DNA of 64,000 nt from NCBI RefSeq assembly GCF_009769385.1, contig NZ_VKAB01000011.1, positions 1-64,000 on the forward strand, written 5' to 3'. Positions 8,646 through 17,694 of this stretch are shown here, piece after piece (position 1 is the stretch's first letter; the number at the start of each line of letters is the position of its first letter). The notes below the pieces were generated by a model. It was not told the DNA's origin. It was given only the letters and a program-made list of their open reading frames with translations, and made no database searches. Made by a program: the position numbers and the translations under genes. The DNA is from Saccharothrix deserti (lineage in GTDB: Bacteria > Actinomycetota > Actinomycetes > Mycobacteriales > Pseudonocardiaceae).

Positions 8646-9949
8646 CGGGCCACACCCTGCGACCGGAGCTCCTGCTCCAGGCTCTCCGCGAGCTCGCCCA
8701 GCTCGCCCTTCACGTCCGTGCCGCACGTGGCGAAGATCGAGTTCAGCGTCTCGGAGGTCTGCTGCCGGAACGGCTGGAAGTTCGGCACGTTCGGGAACGG
8801 CCGCGCGTCGTCCTGGTAGGCGTCGGCGACCGCGGTCCAACGCGGGTCGTCGTAGACCTTCTCCACGTCCACGTTCTTGTTGACGGGCAGGCGGACGACG
8901 GGTTGCGGATCGCCCTTCATACCGGCCTGCTGCGCGTCGGCACCGATCAGGAACTCCGCGAGCTTCGTCTGGTCGGCCACGCGCGGAGAGCCGGCCATCA
9001 GGTAGATGTTCTCGCCTTCACCGAGGACGGTGGCGCCCGCCGGTCCGCGCGGTGCCGCCACCACCTCGTACTTGTCCTTGCCCAGGCTCTTGTCGAAGCG
9101 GCCGAACATGTACGGGCCGGTGAGGTAGACACCGGCCTTGCCGGACTCGAAGAACGGGTGCGCGTCGTTGGTGCCGAGCGTCAGCGCGCCGGGCACGACG
9201 ACCTTGCTGTCGCAGAACAGCCCACGCAGCCACTGGACGGATTCGACCGTCCGGTCGGAGTCGACCGCGACGGAGAACTTGTCGCCGTCCTGTTCGAGGA
9301 TGTCGCCGCCGCCCTGCCACAGGTAGTTCGACGCCCACCACGCGAGGTAGCCGCGGTCGGTGGTGCCGGGGACGAGCATCCCGTAGGTGTCGGCCTGCCC
9401 GTTGCCGTCCGGGTCGTCGGTGGTGAACGCCGAGGCGAGGTCGGCCAGTTCCGCCCAGGTCCGCGGGACGGGTTTGCCCAGCCTCTCGCGCCAGTCCTTG
9501 CGGATGAGCGTGACCATGGCCTGGGTGGAGAACGGCACGGCGTAGTACTTGCCGTCCGCGGCCTTGGCGTTGTTCCAGGCCCGGTCGACGATGTCGGCGT
9601 TGCCCGCGACGGAGCCGCGGTCCAACTCGCCGACCAGGCCCTGCTGGGTGAACACGCCGAGCGAGCCGGTGTCGGTGATCACCACGTCCGGTAGGTCCTT
9701 CGTGGCGGCACGCTGCTGGATCTGCTTGTCGAAGTCGTTGAAGACCGGCTTGTAGTCGACCTTGACGCCCGTCTTCCGCTCGAAGTCGGCGAAGAGCTCG
9801 GTGTAGACCTCGGCTGTCGCCTCGGTGCTGCGCGTCCACACCTCGAACGGCGCGCTGGGGTCCTGTTGAACCTGCGCGGCACCCGAAGGGCCGGATCCGC
9901 ACGCGGCGAGGACGAGCCCGGCGGCGGTCAGTGCCGCGAACTTCTTCAT
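8642..9949 (-). CDS. Sugar ABC transporter substrate-binding lipoprotein
   Basis: This is a 435-aa extracytoplasmic solute-binding protein (SBP_bac_1/MalE-like). The lipobox LAAC-G gives lipidation at Cys17 (MKKFAALTAAGLVLAAC). It contains SBP features such as DLPDVVITDTGSL and GYLAWWASNYLWQGGGDILE. The ATG overlaps the PL6 lyase stop (ATGA). Given the upstream polysaccharide lyase, the ligand is probably an oligosaccharide released by that enzyme, such as an oligouronide. This is inferred from context, not from binding residues. Confidence 0.93.
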   Translation of the reverse strand: MKKFAALTAAGLVLAACGSGPSGAAQVQQDPSAPFEVWTRSTEATAEVYTELFADFERKTGVKVDYKPVFNDFDKQIQQRAATKDLPDVVITDTGSLGVFTQQGLVGELDRGSVAGNADIVDRAWNNAKAADGKYYAVPFSTQAMVTLIRKDWRERLGKPVPRTWAELADLASAFTTDDPDGNGQADTYGMLVPGTTDRGYLAWWASNYLWQGGGDILEQDGDKFSVAVDSDRTVESVQWLRGLFCDSKVVVPGALTLGTNDAHPFFESGKAGVYLTGPYMFGRFDKSLGKDKYEVVAAPRGPAGATVLGEGENIYLMAGSPRVADQTKLAEFLIGADAQQAGMKGDPQPVVRLPVNKNVDVEKVYDDPRWTAVADAYQDDARPFPNVPNFQPFRQQTSETLNSIFATCGTDVKGELGELAESLEQELRSQGVAR

Positions 9950-11304
9950 GCGCTCCCCGGCCCTACGTCAGTGCGGCTCAACGGCTTGCGCGAGCCCCCG
10001 GACACCAGTTCGTCCGCGCCCACGTCGAACGTGCCGACCCTGGTCTGGAGGTCGAAGTCCGTCCCGGCGTAGGAGTAGCCGCCGACGGCCGCGTCCACCG
10101 CCGGGCTGCCCGCCGACAGGCGCCACAGGCCGCCCCCGTCCTGGACGAGCTTCGGGTCGACGTCGCGGTAGCCGTTGGGGATCCCCGCGCTGCCACCCCG
10201 CGCGATGTTGCCCTCGTACCGCACGACCGAGCCGCTCGCCATCGAGATCAGCGGGCCGGAGGTGCCGCGCACGATGTTGTTCGCGACGACGCAGTCCTTG
10301 GGCTTGTAGGTGCCGCCATCGCTGTCGATCACCGCGGAGGACCCGATCAGCGTGTTGAACGCGACCGTCACCCGGTCCGGTCGGTCGTGCAACGTGCTGG
10401 TCGGCCCGCTGTCGGCCTCGCTGCCGGACCCGAACACGATCGCCCGCCCGCCGCTGTTGGCGACGTGGTTGTTCACCACCCGGTGGTCGTTGCCGTGGAA
10501 CCTGATGCCGGAGCCGAACAGCACGTTGCCCTCGACGAGGCTGCGGTGGCCGTGCCGCAACACGATGTACCCGCGGCTGTCGCGGATCGTGTTGTACCGC
10601 ACCGTGTTGTCCGACGACTTGACCGAGATCGCCTCGGAGTCGCCGTCGGCCTTCTCGAACAGGTTGTACTCCACCACCGCGTTCGCCGAGTACGACTGCT
10701 TGTGGCTGTAGCCCAGGCGGATCGACTCGCCGCCGTTCGAACCGGCGAAAGTGTGGTTGTAGAAGAAGTTGCGGTGGATGCGCGACCGCTTGGCGACGTT
10801 GTCGGACGGTCCCGAGATCTGCAGGAACACACCCTCGGAGCTGCGGTTGCGGAACGTGTTGCGGTCCACCTCGACGTCGTCGCCGTTGACCACGACCCAG
10901 TTGCCGGCGCCGGTGAGCTGCACGGTGTTGCGCGTGAGTCGGATGTGGTGCGCGGACTCCGGCACCGACAGCGAGCCGCCGTGCGCCAGGGAGAACCCCC
11001 GCAGCACCACGTCGTGCACGCCGCCCGCGAACGAGAAGCCCGTCGTGCCGCGGATCTCGGCCTTGCCGACGTTCTGCGCCGTCACGGTCACCGGCGCGCC
11101 GGACGTGCCCGAACGGCGGATGGTGATCGGGCCGCTGGTCGAGTAGGACCCGTCGGCCAGCTCGATCCGGTCACCCGGCGCGGCCGAGTCCAGCGCCTTC
11201 TGCAACGCGGCCAGCCCGGTGACCCGCGTCACCGCCGCGTGTGCGGGCACCGCGGTGCCGAGGCAGACCACAGCTGTGGCCACCAACAGGGGAACAAGCC
11301 TCAT
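9946..11304 (-). CDS. Secreted PL6-family polysaccharide lyase (alginate lyase/chondroitinase-B type)
   Basis: This is a 452-aa secreted right-handed beta-helix enzyme. ATG at 11304-11302 gives a clean signal peptide (MRLVPLLVATAVVCLGTAVPAHA) and has GGAG upstream; a longer upstream frame adds an implausible leader. GGESIRLGYSHKQ is a PL6 hallmark, and the helix repeats continue to about residue 370. PL6 enzymes beta-eliminate alginate (polyMG or poly-G) or dermatan sulfate. The gene is first in a four-gene operon in which all junctions are ATGA or GTGA, linking extracellular depolymerisation to import. The exact polymer is unknown. Confidence 0.87.
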   Translation of the reverse strand: MRLVPLLVATAVVCLGTAVPAHAAVTRVTGLAALQKALDSAAPGDRIELADGSYSTSGPITIRRSGTSGAPVTVTAQNVGKAEIRGTTGFSFAGGVHDVVLRGFSLAHGGSLSVPESAHHIRLTRNTVQLTGAGNWVVVNGDDVEVDRNTFRNRSSEGVFLQISGPSDNVAKRSRIHRNFFYNHTFAGSNGGESIRLGYSHKQSYSANAVVEYNLFEKADGDSEAISVKSSDNTVRYNTIRDSRGYIVLRHGHRSLVEGNVLFGSGIRFHGNDHRVVNNHVANSGGRAIVFGSGSEADSGPTSTLHDRPDRVTVAFNTLIGSSAVIDSDGGTYKPKDCVVANNIVRGTSGPLISMASGSVVRYEGNIARGGSAGIPNGYRDVDPKLVQDGGGLWRLSAGSPAVDAAVGGYSYAGTDFDLQTRVGTFDVGADELVSGGSRKPLSRTDVGPGSA

Positions 11305-11308
11305 CCTC

Positions 11309-11331
11309 GGACTCCAGACCAACGGGAGTCC
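11309..11331. promoter_or_regulatory. Inverted repeat just upstream of PL6 start
   Basis: GGACTCC (11309-11315) and GGAGTCC (11325-11331) form 7-base arms around a 9-base loop. The downstream arm in the mRNA includes GGAG of the PL6 ribosome site, so a hairpin could mask it; it could equally be an operator. Confidence 0.35.
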
Positions 11332-11575
11332 ACAGTGGACGGCAAGGTCATCGCACACCGCCTCCAGGCAACACTTTCGGGGCGGCGGTGGTCTCACGCT
11401 ACGAGCAGGCGGGGTGGGCGGTCAAGCACGGAACTGGTCTGGACCGATTCGACCGGCGCAAATAGTAAAGAAGTATTCCTCGGATGCTTCGACGTGCTTG
11501 ACGCGGTAGTGCGCCCGTGAATACCCTCCGAGCCCAGGTAGACATCGGATCTCTTCGACGGCGAAGGGACGTGTC

Positions 11576-12870
11576 ATGGCAGTGACCGGAAGGCTCCTGG
11601 CTGCGGCGACGTTGCTGGCCGGCTTGGTCGTGGCCGTTCCGGCGGTTCCGGTCGTCGCGGCCGAACCGGTACTCGCCCTCACGCCGCCGATGGGGTTCAA
11701 CAACTGGAACGCCACCGGCTGCGACGTGGACGAGAAGCTCATCCGCGACACGGCGGACATCTTCGTGTCCTCTGGCCTGAAGGACGCGGGCTACGAGTAC
11801 GTGAACGTGGACGACTGCTGGGCGGACGCCACCCGTGATCCGGAGACCGGCAGGCTGCGACACCACCCGACGAGGTTTCCCAGCGGCATCAAGGCGCTCG
11901 CGGACTACGTGCACGGCAAGGGCCTGAAGTTCGGCATCTACACCAGCGCCGGCACCCAGACCTGCGCCACAAGGACTTCCAGACCGCCGGCGCGGTCTCC
12001 GCCTCGGTGCCGCAGCACGGCTCGGTGATGTACCGGGTCCGCCCGGGTGGGCCGTGGATCGGCCGGGAGCCGTTGCTCGACCTCGGTCTGGACGTCCCGC
12101 CCGCGATCGCGGGCGTGCCGGGCACGATCGTCCCGCCCGGTGTTCCGCTCGAGGCGACGATGACGGCGGTCAACCACGCCCGCGTGCCGGTGCTCGACGC
12201 CCGGCTCCGGCTCGCCGTCCCACCGGACTGGCAGGTCCAACCCCTGGCGCCGGGGCGGAAAGCCGTTCTGGGCACCGGGGACTCGGTGACCGGGCGCTGG
12301 CGGGTCACCCCGCCCGCGTCGGCGGCTCCGGGCGGCTACCGGCTGTCCGGTGAACTCGGGGCGAGGTGGCTCAGGCCCGTGAACCGCGTCGCCCAGGCGG
12401 AGCTGTCGGCTCCGTCGGCCCCACCCGGCGGGACGGTCGACATCGGTGACGTGGCGTTCGCCCTGGAACGCGGCGGCTACGGCCCGGTCGAGCGCGACAA
12501 GTCCAACGGGAGCTGGAAACCCGGCGACGGCAAACCGTTGTCCATCAACGGGGTCAAGTACGCCAAGGGCCTGGGTGGGCACGCGCCGACCGAACTGGTC
12601 GTGTACCTGGGCGGCGCCTGCACCTCGTTCACCAGTGACGTCGGCATCGACGACGAACGCGACGAGCGGATGCAGGGCTCGGCCGGCTTCGAGGTGTGGG
12701 CGGACGGCGCCAAGGCCGCCGACAGCGGCGTCCGCACCTGGCAGGACGACCCCGTCACCATCACGGCGGCACTGCCCGGAGCCCGCTTCCTCCGCCTGGT
12801 GATCAACGACGGCGGTGACGGCAACTCCTACGACCGGGGCGACTTCGCCGGCGCGAAGCTCACCTGTTGA
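11576..12870 (+). pseudogene. GH27 alpha-galactosidase with internal deletion
   Basis: The 5' part (11576 to about 11967) encodes a signal peptide (ending VVAAEP) and the first strands of a GH27 barrel: LTPPMGFNNWNATGCDVDE, YEYVNVDDCW and GLKFGIYTSAGTQTC. In intact enzymes the barrel continues here. Instead the sequence jumps, in another frame, to the C-terminal beta domain (RHKDFQTAG, SVPQHGSVMYRV). A NEW3-type Ig domain and an NPCBM-like domain (ERGGYGPVERDKSNGSW, INGVKYAKGLG) run to the stop at 12870. Roughly 250 residues, including both catalytic Asp regions, are missing. The product cannot be an active galactosidase, unless an assembly collapse removed the sequence. It diverges from the PL6 operon. 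Confidence 0.8.
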
Positions 12871-12872
12871 CC

Positions 12873-12909
12873 GGTGCGGCGGCCCCCTCGGATGACGGGC
12901 CGCCGCACC
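12873..12909 (+). terminator. Rho-independent terminator after GH27 locus
   Basis: A perfect 13-base stem is formed by GGTGCGGCGGCCC (12873-12885) and GGGCCGCCGCACC (12897-12909) with an 11-base loop. It starts 3 bases after the GH27 stop. Confidence 0.8.
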
Positions 12910-13369
12910 CCCGTTACCTTCTTCGCAGCTCCTGATCAGGAAGTCGTGGTCACAGGGCCGACTCGCGACACAGAGGACCACAACGTCGCTGTCTGCGGAT
13001 GAGTGTGTCCGTACTTCTGCGTATGCCGTCGGTCGTGGCTGGACGAGGATCTCTGCACGCCTCGTCCACCTGCGGTGGGTACCGCAGGGCGCGGGTTAGC
13101 CGGGAGGCCGAGCGTGGTGGTGGCCGGGCCGCGAAACGGGGACGTGGTGATGAACATGCGCGGCGACACACCCGCCGTGCGGCCAGGAGTGCCGCTCGGG
13201 CTCCAGAGCCGCCTGCAGGCGGGTGCGCGGCAAGTGCTCGCGGACTCGGTCGACGTCGGAGGTGAGCCCGCCGCCCGGAATCATCGCCGCCTCCTACGGC
13301 TGCCTGCACGACTCCGCGGGTGCCGACGCCGTTCGACTCGTGCAGGGCAGCGACAGGAGTTCGAGGACG
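12910..13369. other. Intergenic region upstream of TPR-CHAT gene
   Basis: This stretch of about 460 bases has no recognisable gene. A short frame, ATG 13150 to TGA 13377, overlaps the TPR-CHAT start codon. Its second half is Arg-rich and looks like an out-of-frame shadow, so I give it low weight (about 0.2). No clear operator palindrome is seen. Confidence 0.5.
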
Positions 13370-16300
13370 ATGCGTGACGAGTTGTCGGCCGAATTGCTCG
13401 CCCGGCTCCAGGACCCGGGCGTCGACGTCCTCGACGCCGGCGTCCTGGAGCTGGCCCGCCGGCTGGAGCGGGCCACCGCGGATGTCGACCACGACCCCGA
13501 AGTGCTCTTGCTGTTGTTGACGGTGCACTGGCAGCGCTACCGGTTGCTGCCCGTCGGCCAGGACCTGCACGACATGTCACGGCTGCTCGACCTCACCGGG
13601 CGCCTCGCCGCGCTCGACGAGCAGCTGGTGCCGCCGGTACTGCGCGACCTGGTCGGGAACCCCACCGCCGCCCACGAGGCGAACGTCCTCGACGCCCTCC
13701 AGAACAGCGGCGCCGACGAAGAAGCGTTCGCCCGGTTGATCGACACCCAGCGGCACGTCGTCGACGACCTCCCGGTGGGATCGCCAGACCGGGGACGAGC
13801 GATGTTGCTGCTGGTCGAGCTGCTCAGGAACGCGGCCGAGCGCTTCGGTGACGCGGACCGCGCACGGGACGCGGTCGCGGTCGCCAGGTCGGCGGCGCTT
13901 GAGCCCTGGGATGCCGAGTCGCTGCCGTTCATGGTGATGACGCTCATGACGGCGCTCCTCGGGCAGTACCAGCACACCGGCGAACTGCCGGTGCTGGACG
14001 AGGCGATCGAGGCGGCCAGGCAAGGCGTCGCCGTGTCCGCCGCCGAGGACGTGTGGGCGCACCAGGCGAATCTGGGGCACGCGTTGAGCCTGGCGTTCCG
14101 CGCCACCTCGGACACCTCGCTGCTCGACGAGTCCATCGCACTGTTGCGGCACGCCTGGGCGGCTCGCCCGAAGGAGAACCCGCTCGCGGCCATCGTGCCC
14201 ATGTACCTCGCCATGGCGTTGCAGCTGCGGTTCGACGCGACCGATGACATGTCGGTGCTCGACGAGATCACGAGGATGATCCGCGAGGCCACGGTGGGGC
14301 TCGATCCGGGTTCACCCTTCGCGGGTGCCATCTGGGGCAGCCTGTGCACTGTCACGCGCCTGCGGTTCGAACGGGTCGACGACGCGCGGTTCCTCACCGA
14401 GTCCGTCGAGGCCGGGCGAGTGGCCGTGCGCCTGGTCCCCCCTGGGCACAACGACCGGGCGGAGGTCCTCTCCGCGTTGGGGGTGGCACTGCTCCGCCGC
14501 TACGAACTGGACCGCGATTCCGCCGCAGGGGACGAGGCGTGCGCGCTGTTGCGCGAGGCGTGCTCGACATCGAGGGCGGACCACCCGAAGCGCGTCGCGT
14601 GGCTCACGAACCTGGCGACCGCACTGCGGGCCCTTTACGACCGGACACGGGAACCCGCCGTTGTGGACGAAGCACTGGACGCGGCGAGGACCGCAGCGCG
14701 GCTGCCCGTGGCGAGCGGCCCCGAAAAGCCCGGGATCCTGCAGGCCCTGGCCGCGGTCCTGCTGAACCTGCACCGGCAGCTCGGTGATCAACCCGCCCTG
14801 GACGAAGCCGTGCGGCTGCTGCGCGAAGCCGTGCGACTGGTCGACGGCGATGCCCGCGCACCGCTGTACCTCGGCACCCTGGCCAGTGCCCTCGGCACCG
14901 CGCACACCGTCTCGGGAGATCGGCGCTTCCTGCTGGAGGCCATCGAGACCGCATACCGCGCTGTCGTCGCCAACCCCCTCGGCCACGTCGACCGACCCGC
15001 GCACCTGAGCCGCATGGGAGCGATCCTCACGTCGGGATACCACCTCACCGGCGACCTGTCCCTGCTGCGCAGGGCGGTCGCAGTCGGTAGACAGGCCGTG
15101 GCGGAGTCCGCCGAGACCCGCCTGGAGTGGCCCGTGCTGGTGTCGCGCCTGAGTTCGGCGCTGCGCGATCTCGCCGACCGCACACCGGAAACCGGACTGC
15201 TCGACGAGGCGGTCGCCATGGCGCGGAGCGCCGTGGCGGCGTTACCACCGAACGACCCGGTGCGGCCCGCCCACCTCGGTTCACTCGCCGCGACCCTGGA
15301 AGAACTCTACGACAGGACGGGGGATCCCCAGGCCGATCGCGAATCGGTCGCGCTCCTCCGCACGGCCGTCGCGGAAGCCGATCGCCTGTCGCCCGACACG
15401 CGGGCGTCACTGCGTTCCTCCCTCAGCGCCCGACTGCTCGGCAACGGAACGCGCGCCGCGGACCGCGCGGTGCTCGTCGAGGCGGAGGAACTGGCCGCGG
15501 AGGCGGTGAGCCTCACCGCCGACCGGCCGGTCAGCCACGCTTTCGCGGTCTACAGACTCGCCCGGGTACGGCTCGCGCGCTACCGGAACAGCCCCGACAG
15601 CACCGTGATCGCCTCGGCGAGCCGGTTGTTCCACCAGGTCGCCGACACGGTGGGCGTCCCGGTCGGCCTCACGCTGAGGGCGCTGCGGTGGTCCGCGTCG
15701 ACCGCGCTCGTCGTCGGTGACACCGAGCGCGCGGTCGCCGATGTCGAACGGGCGGTCGCGCTGCTCCCCGAGCTGGCGCCGGAAACGCTCGACACGACCG
15801 ACCGGCGGCGCCTGATCGTCTCGACCGAAGGCCTGGCCTCGACCGCGCTCGCCGCGCTCGCCCGCGCCGGTCGGCCGGAGCGGGCCGTGGAGTTGCTGGA
15901 GCAGACCCGCGGGATCCTGGTGGCCGATGCGATCACCGGTCGGACGGGTCTGGACGCACTGCGCGAAGTCCGGGCCGACCTCGCCGACGAGGTGGCCCGT
16001 CTCCGCATCGCGCGAGCGGGGCTGAACAGACCGGACGACGACGACCCGCTCGCGGCGGTCCGGCGGCGTGACAGCTGGACCGCCGCCTGGAAGGGGGTGC
16101 TCGACCGGATTCACGCCCTGACGGACTTCTCGCACTTCCTGATGCCACCCGAATACGACGACCTGCGGGCCGAGTCCGCCGAAGGTCCGATCGTCTACGT
16201 GGCGGCCGAGGAACGCGGCGGGGTCGCCGTGGTTGTCACGCCGGAGGGCCCGGTGGTGGTGGAGTTGCCCGACGCCGACGCGAACGGTGCCGCCCGCCAG

Positions 16301-17209
16301 GTGCGCAAGCTGCGTGAGGCACACGCCCTGGCCGACGGTCCGACATCGGGGGAGTGGCACGAGGCCCAGGTGGTCGTCGGTCAGGTCTTGGAGCGGTGTT
16401 GGAGTGCGATCGCCGAACCCGTGCTCGATCGCCTGGTGAACGTCGACCGGCTCTGGTGGTGCCCGGTGGGCGTGCTCGGTGCCCTGCCGCTGCACGCCGC
16501 CGGCCGGCACACGGCGCGTGACGGCAGCACGGTGTTCGACCGGGTGGTGTCGTCTTACACGCCGAGTGTCCGGGCACTCGCGTGGTCACGTGCCGCAGCG
16601 GCGGCCGCCACGCCGTCGTTGCTGGTCGTCGCGGCGCCTGACGTGGAAGGCGGTGCTCTTCCCTCCGTGGGGGAGGAAGTGCGCCACCTCGTGGGAGCGG
16701 TGCCGTCTGCCACCGTCCTGTCGGGTGGGACGACCCGCGACGACGTGCTGTCCGAACTGCCCCGGCACACCGCCGTCCACTTCGCCTGCCACGGGGTGGC
16801 CGACGTGGAACGCCCCGAGGAGAGCATGCTCGTGCTCCACGACCACCTGATCAGCCCGCTCACGGTGTCGGCCATCGCGCGGCTGCGGCTGGAGCGGGCG
16901 GACCTGGCCTACCTCTCCGCCTGCTCCACCGCGGAAACAGCCCGAGGTCACCACGACGAGTCCACCCACGTGGCCGGTGCGCTCCAGCTCGCCGGGTTCA
17001 GGGAGGTCGTGGGCACGCTGTGGCCGATCCGCGACCGGTTCGCGGCCCGGGTCGCCGCGAAGATCTACGATCGCATCGTGGTCGACGGCGTCGTCCGGAC
17101 CGCACCCGGTGCCGCGGCGCGCGCGGTGCACGAGGTCATCCGGAACCAGCGGGACCGGAAGCCGGACCGCCCGCTGGACTGGGCTGCTCACGTCCACTTC
17201 GGACGGTGA
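13370..17209 (+). CDS. TPR-repeat protein with C-terminal CHAT protease domain
   Basis: This is a 1279-aa cytosolic protein. ATG at 13370 is preceded by GAGG. Residues about 20-900 are tandem helical TPR-like repeats (recurring LDEAVxLxRxA patterns). Residues about 930-1279 form a CHAT (caspase HetF-associated with TPRs) domain. Both members of the caspase-type dyad are present: His1141 in VHFACHG and Cys1185 in YLSACSTAE. The domain ends in GTLWPIRDRFAARVAAKIYD and WAAHVHFG, as in active CHAT proteins. TPR-CHAT proteases act as regulated cysteine proteases in conflict or cell-suicide systems such as the type III-E CRISPR partner. The partner or trigger of this stand-alone copy is not apparent. 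Confidence 0.9.
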   Translation: MRDELSAELLARLQDPGVDVLDAGVLELARRLERATADVDHDPEVLLLLLTVHWQRYRLLPVGQDLHDMSRLLDLTGRLAALDEQLVPPVLRDLVGNPTAAHEANVLDALQNSGADEEAFARLIDTQRHVVDDLPVGSPDRGRAMLLLVELLRNAAERFGDADRARDAVAVARSAALEPWDAESLPFMVMTLMTALLGQYQHTGELPVLDEAIEAARQGVAVSAAEDVWAHQANLGHALSLAFRATSDTSLLDESIALLRHAWAARPKENPLAAIVPMYLAMALQLRFDATDDMSVLDEITRMIREATVGLDPGSPFAGAIWGSLCTVTRLRFERVDDARFLTESVEAGRVAVRLVPPGHNDRAEVLSALGVALLRRYELDRDSAAGDEACALLREACSTSRADHPKRVAWLTNLATALRALYDRTREPAVVDEALDAARTAARLPVASGPEKPGILQALAAVLLNLHRQLGDQPALDEAVRLLREAVRLVDGDARAPLYLGTLASALGTAHTVSGDRRFLLEAIETAYRAVVANPLGHVDRPAHLSRMGAILTSGYHLTGDLSLLRRAVAVGRQAVAESAETRLEWPVLVSRLSSALRDLADRTPETGLLDEAVAMARSAVAALPPNDPVRPAHLGSLAATLEELYDRTGDPQADRESVALLRTAVAEADRLSPDTRASLRSSLSARLLGNGTRAADRAVLVEAEELAAEAVSLTADRPVSHAFAVYRLARVRLARYRNSPDSTVIASASRLFHQVADTVGVPVGLTLRALRWSASTALVVGDTERAVADVERAVALLPELAPETLDTTDRRRLIVSTEGLASTALAALARAGRPERAVELLEQTRGILVADAITGRTGLDALREVRADLADEVARLRIARAGLNRPDDDDPLAAVRRRDSWTAAWKGVLDRIHALTDFSHFLMPPEYDDLRAESAEGPIVYVAAEERGGVAVVVTPEGPVVVELPDADANGAARQVRKLREAHALADGPTSGEWHEAQVVVGQVLERCWSAIAEPVLDRLVNVDRLWWCPVGVLGALPLHAAGRHTARDGSTVFDRVVSSYTPSVRALAWSRAAAAAATPSLLVVAAPDVEGGALPSVGEEVRHLVGAVPSATVLSGGTTRDDVLSELPRHTAVHFACHGVADVERPEESMLVLHDHLISPLTVSAIARLRLERADLAYLSACSTAETARGHHDESTHVAGALQLAGFREVVGTLWPIRDRFAARVAAKIYDRIVVDGVVRTAPGAAARAVHEVIRNQRDRKPDRPLDWAAHVHFGR

Positions 17210-17694
17210 GGGTGCGTCCCCTGCGAAGCGACACCCGTCACGGGCAGGCCCCGCCACCGGGGTAACTGCTCATCCACCAATGCGCGCACCGTCTCCAGTG
17301 ACAGGAAAGTCCTGGTCACCGGCTACCGGGCACGCCTCACCGAACTCCCCGACATCATCCGCACCGTCACCACCCTCAAGTACTACCGACTCGGCTGGTG
17401 ACCCTTCTGAATAGCGCTCGTAGTCTGCTCGACTTCCCACGACAAGGTGACGGGCGACCGGACCGGTGACGTGCGGTCGATGGTTCGACCCGTTCGTGGC
17501 GGCCGCGTCCGGCGGGGCTCACCCGATGGTTCGGTTCGGGCGCGCATGTTCGGCTCCGGCACGGTCGGCGGTGCCAGGATCGAGGCGGTCGCACGGTGGC
17601 ATGAGCCTGGCGACGCGCGCGCCACCAGTCCCCGGATGGTGCCGAACGACTTCCCGGCCGACGGTTCGGTCCGCGGAACGAGGTAGGAGAGCGA
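17210..17694. other. Intergenic region with a short unassigned coding tail
   Basis: Most of this 485-base gap holds nothing recognisable. A plus-strand open stretch from about 17265 to the TGA at 17399-17401 reads like the end of a protein (GYRARLTELPDIIRTVTTLK). It lacks a start region and family signature and may be a gene remnant. Confidence 0.35.
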
